Origin: JBGAPI01 sp044221335
Lineage (GTDB): Bacteria; Pseudomonadota; Gammaproteobacteria; Xanthomonadales; Ahniellaceae
NCBI GenBank assembly: GCA_044221335.1
Contig: JBGAPI010000075.1
Span: forward strand, 1 to 13,258
Length of the DNA: 13,258 nt
Reading direction: 5' to 3'
Positions 7,343 to 13,258 of this stretch are shown here, piece by piece. Made by a program: the position numbers and the translations under genes. The notes below the pieces were generated by a model, which was given only the letters and a program-made list of their open reading frames with translations, was not told the origin of the DNA and ran no database searches. Within the stretch, counting starts at the first letter, position 1, and every line of letters starts with the position of its first letter.

Positions 7343-8865
7343 GGCCTGCAGATCGAGTCCGAGATCGGCGTAATCGCGACTATGGAAGGCCGCAGGAATT
7401 CCTGATCGGTGAATCGCAAGGCGGCATCGGTGACATTGATCTGCCGGAGCAGTCGATCGAACCGATCCAATTCGGCACGACGGGCGGCATCGTCGAGTTG
7501 AGTGTTGCGCAGCGACTGCTCCAGGCGATTGCGGAGGTCGTCTCGCAGGCCTACTCCCGCCGAGGTTGGATCAAGTTGAGCGAACGTTCGGGCCTGAAAC
7601 TTGACAACCGCCTCGAGCTCCTGAGCTCGCCGTTGCGCCTCGCGCGCCTCCCACGCGAACCCCGCCAGCCCGCCCAGCACCGACACCGTCACCGCAATGC
7701 CGGCCGCCACCGCCACCTTGTTGCGCCCGACAAACTTGCGCGCCCGGTACCAGCGTTCGCCGCCGCGCGCCGATACCGGCAGTCCCTTGAGATAGTTGTC
7801 GAGGTCGTTGTCAAGCTGCTCGACCGAGGCGTAGCGCTCGGATGGCAGCTTGCGCAGGCAGCGCAGGATGATGCCGTCGAGGTCGCCGCGCAGCTGCGCG
7901 CGCACCTGCAGCGAGCCGGACGCTTCCAGCACCTCGCTCGGCGCAGTCGGCGGCATGTCGCAGATCAGCCGCTCGATCTGCGACGGAGTCAGGCCGTCGA
8001 GCTTGAACGGCTTCGATCCGGACAGCAGCTCGTACAGCATGACCCCGAGCGCGTAGACGTCGACGGAGACGCCGACCGGCTCGCCGGTGAACTGCTCCGG
8101 CGCGGCGTAGCCCGGCGAGAAGAAGCGTTCCTGGGTCTGGGTCTCCTCGTGGCCCGGAATCGGGCGGAGCGGCTTCGCGATGCCGAAGTCGAGCAGCTTC
8201 GGAGTGCCGTCGATCGTCACCAGCACGTTGCCGGGCTTGAGGTCGCGGTGGACGACGAGCTGCCGATGCGCGTCGGCGACGGCGGCGCAGACCTTGCGCA
8301 TCAGCTCCACGCGCTGGCGCACGGTCAGGGCCTGGCGACGGCAGTATTCGGTGATCGGGATGCCGTGGATGTACTCCATCACGTAGTACGGCGTCCTGTC
8401 GTCGAGCTCGCCCGCGTCGATCAGCCGCGCGACATAGGGATGCTGCAGCGCTGCCATCAGCTGCCGCTCCAGCTGGAAGCGTCGCACCAGCTTCTCGTCG
8501 ACCAGCTCCCAGCGGACGAACTTGATCGCGACCTCCTGGTTCACGCTGCCGTCGATCCGTTCCGCCCGGAACACCCGGCCCATGCCGCCGCGGCCGATCT
8601 CCTCGCGCAGCTCGTAGGGACCGACGCGGCTGTCATCGCCGGGGACGGCATCCCAGTTCTTCAGGCTCTCGCCCAGTTGCCGACTCATCGGCACCGCGGT
8701 CGAATCCTTCACCAGGGCATCGGCGGCGAGCAGCTTGCGGACCTGCTCCAGCAGCGTGCCGTCGTCGCGGCACTCACGCCGCAGGAAGTCCTCGCGTTCG
8801 GCTGGCGGCAACTCGATTGCCTTGAGGAACAGGTCCTGGAGCCGGTTGTTCTGGGTGTCCGACAT
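7246..8865 (-). CDS. Transmembrane Ser/Thr protein kinase (PknB-like), C-terminus frameshifted
   Basis: 539 codons. A helical leader (residues 1-80, 'LFLKAIELPPAEREDFLRREC') is common in bacterial kinase-TPR proteins. The kinase domain is intact: glycine loop GRGGMGRV at 91-98, VAIK lysine K115, HRDLKPGN with catalytic D208, DFG at 226-228 and APE at 255-257. One membrane helix lies near 384-405, followed by a coiled-coil-like stretch. Family sequence continues to FLRPSIVAI (residues 490-498). After that the frame gives a Cys/Pro/Ser-rich tail (SICRPCRCCSGPP) that looks out of frame, and it stops at 7246. The TPR array continues one frame away. The kinase itself looks active; its sensor or partner half is cut off. 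The ATG at 8865 is preferred over an upstream TTG at 8988 because MSDTQNNRLQDLF begins the family sequence. It transcribes toward dnaE and divergently from accA. Confidence 0.88.
   Translation of the reverse strand: MSDTQNNRLQDLFLKAIELPPAEREDFLRRECRDDGTLLEQVRKLLAADALVKDSTAVPMSRQLGESLKNWDAVPGDDSRVGPYELREEIGRGGMGRVFRAERIDGSVNQEVAIKFVRWELVDEKLVRRFQLERQLMAALQHPYVARLIDAGELDDRTPYYVMEYIHGIPITEYCRRQALTVRQRVELMRKVCAAVADAHRQLVVHRDLKPGNVLVTIDGTPKLLDFGIAKPLRPIPGHEETQTQERFFSPGYAAPEQFTGEPVGVSVDVYALGVMLYELLSGSKPFKLDGLTPSQIERLICDMPPTAPSEVLEASGSLQVRAQLRGDLDGIILRCLRKLPSERYASVEQLDNDLDNYLKGLPVSARGGERWYRARKFVGRNKVAVAAGIAVTVSVLGGLAGFAWEAREAQRRAQELEAVVKFQARTFAQLDPTSAGVGLRDDLRNRLEQSLRNTQLDDAARRAELDRFDRLLRQINVTDAALRFTDQEFLRPSIVAITPISDSICRPCRCCSGPPSSAASFWATPTRGPWSRWMQRVA
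7370..7400 (-). other. Frame-change junction inside the kinase-TPR gene
   Basis: In the kinase frame codons 494-498 read SIVAI and end at 7372; in the TPR frame YADLGLDLQA starts at 7372. Joining them needs a change to the -1 frame here. The G of YADLGL fits the 42-residue register exactly, but the first helix of that repeat, roughly 20 residues between 'PAIxAI' and 'YxxLGL' in relatives as I recall them, is absent. This favours an out-of-frame deletion over a single-base error. No classic slippery heptamer is present. Confidence 0.6.
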
Positions 8866-8903
8866 GGCTTCGGCGAGGTGCCTGGGAGGTTTGGAGGCCC
8901 GGA

Positions 8904-8909
8904 ATTCTA
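8904..8909 (-). promoter_or_regulatory. Candidate -10 element of the kinase gene (TAGAAT)
   Basis: On the minus strand TAGAAT lies 38 bases before the kinase ATG at 8865, giving a leader of about 30 bases. I see no good -35 hexamer at normal spacing. It lies in the 174-base divergent gap shared with accA. Confidence 0.35.
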
Positions 8910-9001
8910 GGAGGAGCCAAGGGCCCTCTTCCCAATGGTCGTCACCACAGACCCGACAAGTGCGGTGATCGCCCCCATCAAGGCGCAACCGGCTCTCCCG
9001 C

Positions 9002-9007
9002 TATACT
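9002..9007 (+). promoter_or_regulatory. Candidate -10 element of accA (TATACT)
   Basis: TATACT is a close match to TATAAT and lies 32 bases before the accA ATG, predicting a short C-rich leader of about 25 bases. The -35 position (about 8979-8984, CAAGGC) is poor, so an activator or extra contacts may be needed. Confidence 0.5.
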
Positions 9008-9039
9008 CGCCCCCCGCTCCCGCTCCACCGACCCGTGCC

Positions 9040-9996
9040 ATGAATCCGAACTTCCTCGATTTCGAGCAGCCGATCGCCGACCTGGACGCGAAAATCGCCG
9101 AACTGGGTCAGGCCGGAAAGGGCAATGCGCTCGACCTCGAGAAAGAGATCAAGGCGCTGAAGACCAAGCTGAAGACGAAGACCGAAGAGATCTTCGCCAA
9201 CCTCAGCGCCTGGCAGATCTCGCAACTCGCACGGCATCCGCTGCGGCCCTACACCCTCGACTACATCAGCCTGATCTGCGACGAGTTCCACGAGCTCGCC
9301 GGCGACCGCGCGTTCGCGGACGACGCCGCGATCGTCGGCGGCCTGGCCCGCATCGGCGGCCAGGCGGTGATGCTGATCGGCCACCAGAAGGGCCGCGACA
9401 CCAAGCAGAAACTGAAGCGCAACTTCGGCATGCCGCGGCCCGAGGGCTACCGCAAGGCGCTGCGCCTGATGCAGACCGCCGAGCGCTTCAAGTTGCCGAT
9501 CGTGACCCTGATCGACACACCGGGCGCCTATCCCGGCGTCGGCGCGGAGGAGCGCGGCCAGTCCGAGGCGATCGCGCGGAACCTGCTGGAGATGGCGCGC
9601 TTCTCGGTGCCGATCGTCTGCGTGGTGATCGGCGAAGGCGGCTCCGGCGGCGCGCTCGCGATCGGCGTCGGCGATCGCACCCTGATGCTGGAGTTCGCGA
9701 CCTACTCGGTGATCACGCCGGAAGGCTGCGCCTCGATCCTGTGGAAGACCGCCGAGAAGGCCAAGGACGCCGCCGAGGCGCTGGGCCTCACCGCGAAGCG
9801 CCTGCACGAGCTGAAGCTGGTCGACGAGGTCATCCCGGAGCCGCTGGGTGGCGCCCACCGCAACCCCGCCGAGATGGCCGACCGGATGAAGCAGGTGGTG
9901 CTGCACACGCTGGGCGCGCTGGAGAAGATCCCGGCCCAGCAGCTGGTCGATCAGCGCTACGAGCGGCTGCGCAAGTACGGCGCCTACGCGGCGTAA
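9040..9996 (+). CDS. accA: Acetyl-CoA carboxylase carboxyltransferase subunit alpha
   Basis: Alpha subunit of the carboxyltransferase that, with AccD, moves the carboxyl group from biotin carrier protein to acetyl-CoA to give malonyl-CoA, the committed step of fatty-acid synthesis in the cytoplasm. It has 318 residues (E. coli 319). MNPNFLDFEQPIADLDAKI is the usual N-terminus, followed by the coiled leader. Core motifs are GRDTKQKLKRNFGMPRPEGY, IDTPGAYPG at 158-166, the oxyanion-hole loop GEGGSGGA at 198-205 and ITPEGCASILW. The frame is open back to 8935, but those residues do not belong to the family and the -10 element lies inside that extension, so I use 9040. No Shine-Dalgarno is visible; GCC precedes the ATG. 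It is divergent from the kinase and followed by a REP cluster. Confidence 0.98.
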   Translation: MNPNFLDFEQPIADLDAKIAELGQAGKGNALDLEKEIKALKTKLKTKTEEIFANLSAWQISQLARHPLRPYTLDYISLICDEFHELAGDRAFADDAAIVGGLARIGGQAVMLIGHQKGRDTKQKLKRNFGMPRPEGYRKALRLMQTAERFKLPIVTLIDTPGAYPGVGAEERGQSEAIARNLLEMARFSVPIVCVVIGEGGSGGALAIGVGDRTLMLEFATYSVITPEGCASILWKTAEKAKDAAEALGLTAKRLHELKLVDEVIPEPLGGAHRNPAEMADRMKQVVLHTLGALEKIPAQQLVDQRYERLRKYGAYAA

Positions 9997-10013
9997 GCCC
10001 CAGGGTGATTCTT

Positions 10014-10126
10014 GTGGGCGCGGCTTCAGCCGCGATGGCGACGCGCTTCGCCATCGCGGCCGAAGCCTCTCCCGCGGCAGCCGCCTTGATGTAGCGCTTC
10101 GCCATCGCGGCTGAAGCCGCTCCCGC
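10014..10126. repeat. Cluster of three REP-like elements between accA and tilS
   Basis: A 33-base unit of the type 'GCGGGAGCGGCTTCAGCC...' appears three times: 10014-10046 on the plus strand, and 10043-10075 and 10094-10126 on the minus strand. The two minus copies agree at 31 of 33 positions; the plus copy matches the third at 30 of 33 and the second at 28 of 33. Copies 1 and 2 form a head-to-head palindrome with a 10-base stem (10031-10040 with 10049-10058), as in a BIME. The motif is a REP family I know from Pseudomonas and Xanthomonadales, usually moved by RAYT transposases; no RAYT gene is in this window. The cluster fills nearly the whole 140-base gap and ends 10 bases before the tilS ATG. 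Confidence 0.85.
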
Positions 10127-10136
10127 CAGAGCCACC

Positions 10137-11480
10137 ATGACACGCCTCTCCGCCGACTTGCAGACTGCCGTCGATTCCGCACTGGAGCGACTCGGCATTC
10201 TTCGGCTGGTACTTGCCTGCTCCGGCGGCCTCGACTCCACGGTCCTGCTGCACCTCCTCGCGCACTCGGCGACGGCGCGGTCACGCGGCCTTCGGGTCAT
10301 CCACATCGACCACGGTCTCCATCCGGCCTCGCAGCGCTGGGCGGAACACGTGCAGCAGCATTGCGCCGGACTGGACATCGACTGCGACGTCGTGCGGGTC
10401 GACGTCGCCGCGCACCGGGGCCTCGGCCGCGAGGGTGCGGCGCGCGCGGCGCGCTACGCCGCGTTCGCCGCGCGGGTCGGAGCCGACGAGATCCTGCTGA
10501 CCGCGCAGCACCGCGACGACCAGGTCGAAACCGTGCTGCTGCGCCTGCTTCGCGGCGCGGGTCCCGACGCGCTCGGCGGGATGCGCGACCGCAGTCGCCT
10601 CGGCTCGCTGCGGATCGCTCGGCCACTGCTCGCGGTGTCGCGCGCGGCTCTCGCCGACTACGCGCGGACGGAGCGCCTCGTGCACGTCGACGACCCGAGC
10701 AACGCCGATCTCGATCTCGTACGCAATCGCCTGCGGCAGTCGATCCTGCCGGAACTCGCCGCGCACTGGCCCGGCGCGGTCGACAACCTGCTCCGGAGTG
10801 CCGAGCTCGCTCGGCGCGCTTCGACGTCCTTCATCCGCTCCGCCCGATCGAAGCTGCGCCGCCTTCGCGGCGACGACGGTGGTCTCGACCTCGCCGAACT
10901 GGCCAAGCTCGATCCGGCGCTGCTCGCCGAGGTCCTCCGGCAGGACGCGAAGCAGCGTGGCCTGCCGATGCCGCCGCGCCGCACGCTGGCGATCCTGCCG
11001 CGCGAGCTGTTCGGCGCCCGCGGTGATCGCGAACTCGCGATCCGCTGGACCGGCGCCGAACTGCGTCGCCATCGCGGCCGCGTCCACCTGCTGCCGCCGC
11101 AGCCGCCTGTTGCCGACTGGGAACTGCCCTGGGACGGTCGCGCGCCACTGGCCTTGCCGCGCGGCCTCGGCACGCTGGCCCTCGATCCGCCGCCGGCGGA
11201 GCCGCTGGCGCTGATCGTGCGCAACCGCCGCGGCGGCGAACGCCTCCGGCTCGCCGCCGGACGGCCCTCGCAATCGCTGAAGCATCTGCTGCAGGACGCG
11301 GGCATCGCGCCCTGGGAGCGGCGCCGGATGCCGCTGGTCTTCGGCGACGCCGGACTGCTCGCGGCGGGCGAGCGCTGGCAGGCCGCCGCCGCTCCGTTCC
11401 GGCGTCTGCGCTGGTTCCAGCATTGCGCGCCCGCGTCCGGCCCCCAGATGATCGGGGACGCCACGGATCCCGAACGATGA
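10137..11480 (+). CDS. tilS: tRNA(Ile)-lysidine synthetase
   Basis: Uses ATP to attach lysine to cytidine 34 of the CAU-anticodon tRNA-Ile, making lysidine, so that the tRNA reads AUA and is charged with isoleucine; essential and cytoplasmic. It has 447 residues (E. coli 432). The N-terminal PP-loop ATPase motif SGGLDST is at 29-35, followed by IDHGLHPAS and the metal/ATP-region block AQHRDDQVETVLLRLLRG. The central substrate-binding region follows. The C-terminal TilS domain is clear (RRGGERLRLAAGRPSQSLKHLLQDAGIAPWERRRMPLVFG, a near-standard form, split here by eye). The ATG at 10137 is the first sensible start, with ACC before it and no Shine-Dalgarno. The stop overlaps the next start as ATGA. 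It may share the accA transcript through the REP cluster or have its own promoter; none is obvious. Confidence 0.96.
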   Translation: MTRLSADLQTAVDSALERLGILRLVLACSGGLDSTVLLHLLAHSATARSRGLRVIHIDHGLHPASQRWAEHVQQHCAGLDIDCDVVRVDVAAHRGLGREGAARAARYAAFAARVGADEILLTAQHRDDQVETVLLRLLRGAGPDALGGMRDRSRLGSLRIARPLLAVSRAALADYARTERLVHVDDPSNADLDLVRNRLRQSILPELAAHWPGAVDNLLRSAELARRASTSFIRSARSKLRRLRGDDGGLDLAELAKLDPALLAEVLRQDAKQRGLPMPPRRTLAILPRELFGARGDRELAIRWTGAELRRHRGRVHLLPPQPPVADWELPWDGRAPLALPRGLGTLALDPPPAEPLALIVRNRRGGERLRLAAGRPSQSLKHLLQDAGIAPWERRRMPLVFGDAGLLAAGERWQAAAAPFRRLRWFQHCAPASGPQMIGDATDPER

Positions 11481-13132
11481 GCTACGTCCCCCTGATCGCC
11501 CCCGCCCTGGGTCTCCTGCTCGTGCCGATCGCGCGCTGGCTGCAGCGCCGGCAGGCTCGCCAGGCCCGCGCCCGACTGCGCGAGCGCTGCCGCGACCTGA
11601 TCGCCGGGACCGAGGCGATCGACGTGGGATGGTGGACCAGCGAGTCCTTCGCCCAAAGCTCCTCCGGCCGCCCGGCGCTGCCCGGTCTGCTGCTGATCGC
11701 GCCCGACGAGCTCAGGGTCGTCGGCTTCGAGCGGGTCAGCGATCGGCTGCTGGTGAACCGCTTCCCGGCCACGACGTCGAAAGTGGCGCTGTTCGGCACC
11801 GAGCCGCTGCTCGGACCGGGAACCGCGGTGGTCCGGCTCACCGACAGCACGGGAGGCATCGTGCTGCTGTGGCGGCAGGAACCGCTGCAGCGCGACGGCG
11901 GCAAGACCACCCGCGAGCTGTTCGAACGCCTCCGTCGGCGCGTCGCCCGCGATCCGGCGAGCGAGGATGGGCAGGAGCGATCCTTCCTGCCCTCGCTGGG
12001 CCGCGTCGCGATCCTGTTGATCACGCTTGCCGCCGCGGTCATCACCGTGACGCGCGTCGCCGTCGTCACCACGCCCCCGGGGCCGCAGCAGGTGCGCGGC
12101 GCGCCGGACGGCAGCGTGTTCGCCTTCACCGCGACCGAGCTCCTGCGCCTCGAGCGCGACGGCAGCGGCGAACGTCGCTGGCCGCTCGCCGAACTCGGCG
12201 TCACCGATGGGCTGACCGCGCTGCAGGGTCTCGACCATGAGACGGTCCTGCTCGGCGACTATGCCAACGGCCGCATCCTGCGCTGCGACCTCCGCGGTCC
12301 GGACTGCCGACCGATTCCGCAGGCGGGCCAGCGCTACCAGCGCGCCTTCAAGTTCCTGCTCGCGGCCGACGGCCGGACACTGTGGGTCAGCGACACCGCC
12401 CGCGACCGCGTCCTGCGCACCGACATCGACGGCAAATCCGTCACCGAACTGGCGGCGCCTGGCGGCTGGTGCTTCCCGAACGCGATCGCGGAGTCCGGCG
12501 ACGGCGGCGTCAGCGTCGCCGACACCAACTTCCATCGGGTGCTCGACTGGAATGCCGACGGAACGTTTCGTGCGGCCCGGCCGGTCGTCGCCGGCGAACC
12601 GGTCGCGACCCGCTGCACTTCGATGGTCAGCGGCAATTCGCTGCCCGCTGCCTGGGCCGACCGGGCGAAGCGCTACGCGACGAGCGGGCGGCCGACCGCA
12701 TTGCCGGGGCTCGCTGCCGACGCGGTCTGGGTCACCGACCTCGCCCGCGGCCGCGACGGCCGCTGGTGGCTGGTGCTCAACGCCGACAACCTGCGCCGCG
12801 GACAGCTGGTCCGTTTCGATGCGGACTTCAGCCATCCGCTCGCGATCACGCTGCCGCACGGCGAGCCGTGGTCGGTCGCCACGACCGACGATGGCGTGCT
12901 GCTCGCCGACCCCTACGTCGACCGCCTGCTGCGCTTCGACGCGGACGGACGGGTGCGGCCCGGCAGCGGCGTACCGGCGCAACCGGAGCACCGGGACCGT
13001 CCGTCCCCGTTCGGGCGGGACGATCCCTGGCTGCGCTGGGTCGTTCCCGGCATGATCGGGCTGCTGCTGCTCACGCTGCCGGTCCTGCTGCTGCGCTCGC
13101 GGGCCTGCCTGAAGCGCATTCTTGCCACTTGA
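11477..13132 (+). CDS. Membrane-anchored NHL/SMP-30-like beta-propeller protein
   Basis: 551 residues, no family name recognised. A hydrophobic helix at about 4-19 is followed by an Arg-rich stretch (RRQARQARARLRERCR). A globular region of about 50-160 looks like a small PH-like or strand-rich domain (weak call). A second helix lies at 177-197 and a third at 522-539, followed by a basic tail. Charge bias puts 22-175 in the cytoplasm and 198-520 in the periplasm. The periplasmic part repeats propeller blades: VLLGDYANGRIL near 257, LWVSDTARDRVLR at 302, VSVADTNFHRVLDW at 345 and VLLADPYVDRLLRF at 474, the NHL or SMP-30 style. Ligand and role are unknown. The start at 11477 overlaps the tilS stop by 4 bases, suggesting translational coupling; the frame is open back to 11423 inside tilS, but the added residues are not hydrophobic and I reject them. 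Confidence 0.8.
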   Translation: MSYVPLIAPALGLLLVPIARWLQRRQARQARARLRERCRDLIAGTEAIDVGWWTSESFAQSSSGRPALPGLLLIAPDELRVVGFERVSDRLLVNRFPATTSKVALFGTEPLLGPGTAVVRLTDSTGGIVLLWRQEPLQRDGGKTTRELFERLRRRVARDPASEDGQERSFLPSLGRVAILLITLAAAVITVTRVAVVTTPPGPQQVRGAPDGSVFAFTATELLRLERDGSGERRWPLAELGVTDGLTALQGLDHETVLLGDYANGRILRCDLRGPDCRPIPQAGQRYQRAFKFLLAADGRTLWVSDTARDRVLRTDIDGKSVTELAAPGGWCFPNAIAESGDGGVSVADTNFHRVLDWNADGTFRAARPVVAGEPVATRCTSMVSGNSLPAAWADRAKRYATSGRPTALPGLAADAVWVTDLARGRDGRWWLVLNADNLRRGQLVRFDADFSHPLAITLPHGEPWSVATTDDGVLLADPYVDRLLRFDADGRVRPGSGVPAQPEHRDRPSPFGRDDPWLRWVVPGMIGLLLLTLPVLLLRSRACLKRILAT

Positions 13133-13152
13133 TGAAGCGGGCAACGGCCGCG

Positions 13153-13180
13153 TTGAATCCCGCCGTTCGCTGCGTTACCT
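13153..13180 (+). promoter_or_regulatory. Candidate promoter of xseB (TTGAAT-16-TTACCT)
   Basis: TTGAAT at 13153-13158 and TTACCT at 13175-13180 are spaced by 16 bases. The -10 hexamer ends 8 bases before the xseB ATG, so the transcript would be leaderless or nearly so. It lies in the 56-base gap after the propeller gene. Confidence 0.4.
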
Positions 13181-13188
13181 TGCGCGCC

Positions 13189-13258
13189 ATGCCCAACCCC
13201 AGCCCGCCCGCGGAGCAAAGCTCGATCGCCGAGTTCGAGCGCTCGCTGTCGGAGCTCG
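13189..13258 (+). CDS. xseB: Exodeoxyribonuclease VII small subunit, 5' fragment
   Basis: Only 23 codons are in the window (MPNPSPPAEQSS then IAEFERSLSEL). 'FExSLxEL' directly after a short polar leader is the opening of XseB, whose usual form is F-E-x-S-L-x-x-L-E-x-I/L-V-x-x-L-E. XseB binds XseA to form exonuclease VII, which degrades single-stranded DNA to oligonucleotides from both ends. In relatives xseB is often followed by ispA and dxs; that lies beyond the edge. GCC precedes the ATG, no Shine-Dalgarno is visible, and a promoter-like pair ends 8 bases upstream. The short length makes the call good but not certain. Confidence 0.78.
   Translation, partial: MPNPSPPAEQSSIAEFERSLSEL

Noticed and set aside
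7360..7405. Programmed -1 frameshift linking kinase and TPR
   Set aside because: No X-XXY-YYZ slippery heptamer, and part of the first repeat is missing, which a frameshift alone would not explain. Kept only as an alternative.
6571..8910. A 779-codon plus-strand frame across the kinase and TPR halves
   Set aside because: It spans the real kinase motifs on the other strand and shows no domain of its own.
8935..9039. Upstream extension of accA to 8935
   Set aside because: Not part of AccA proteins, and it would contain the likely -10 element.
10658..13144. An 828-codon open frame antisense to tilS and the propeller gene
   Set aside because: Low-complexity Arg/Ala/Gln/Gly sequence crossing two sense genes; explained by GC-rich third positions.
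1..13258. CRISPR array, tRNA or rRNA gene, transposase, prophage or toxin-antitoxin pair
   Set aside because: I saw no regularly spaced repeats, cloverleaf, rRNA core or such proteins; the repeats present are REP-like or local tandems.

Overview
This is a GC-rich (about 65-70% by eye) chromosomal window whose gene content, REP-like repeats and protein sequences suggest a gammaproteobacterium of the Xanthomonadales (Lysobacterales), perhaps near Rhodanobacteraceae or Dokdonella. That placement is inference from style and was not tested by a search. Most of the window is housekeeping.

Layout, left to right: (1) uup, an ABC-F ATPase on the minus strand, cut by the left edge. (2) A repeat-bearing gap with a tandem heptamer, a long imperfect inverted repeat and a GTAG-type hairpin. 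(3) A small SRPBCC-fold gene on the minus strand. (4) A divergent gap with a REP-like hairpin ending 12 bases before the dnaE start. (5) Full-length dnaE on the plus strand. (6) Convergent to it, a transmembrane Ser/Thr protein kinase with a tetratricopeptide C-terminal half, split into two reading frames on the minus strand. (7) accA and tilS on the plus strand, separated by three copies of a REP-like element. (8) A membrane-anchored beta-propeller gene that overlaps the tilS stop by 4 bases. (9) The first 23 codons of xseB at the right edge.

The plus-strand genes cover replication (dnaE, with xseB for nucleic-acid turnover), fatty-acid synthesis (accA) and tRNA decoding (tilS). The dnaE-accA-tilS order is a familiar gammaproteobacterial grouping; here the kinase gene sits inside it on the opposite strand. 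uup, the SRPBCC gene and the kinase run the other way, so the window is several short transcription units rather than one operon.

I do not see a clearly new multi-gene system. The best leads are: the broken kinase-TPR gene, where a frame change coincides with loss of part of the first repeat; a start-codon context shared by all seven uncoupled genes (purine-C-C directly before ATG, with no evident Shine-Dalgarno); several unrelated REP-like families placed tightly against gene ends and starts; and the uncharacterised membrane propeller protein coupled to tilS.
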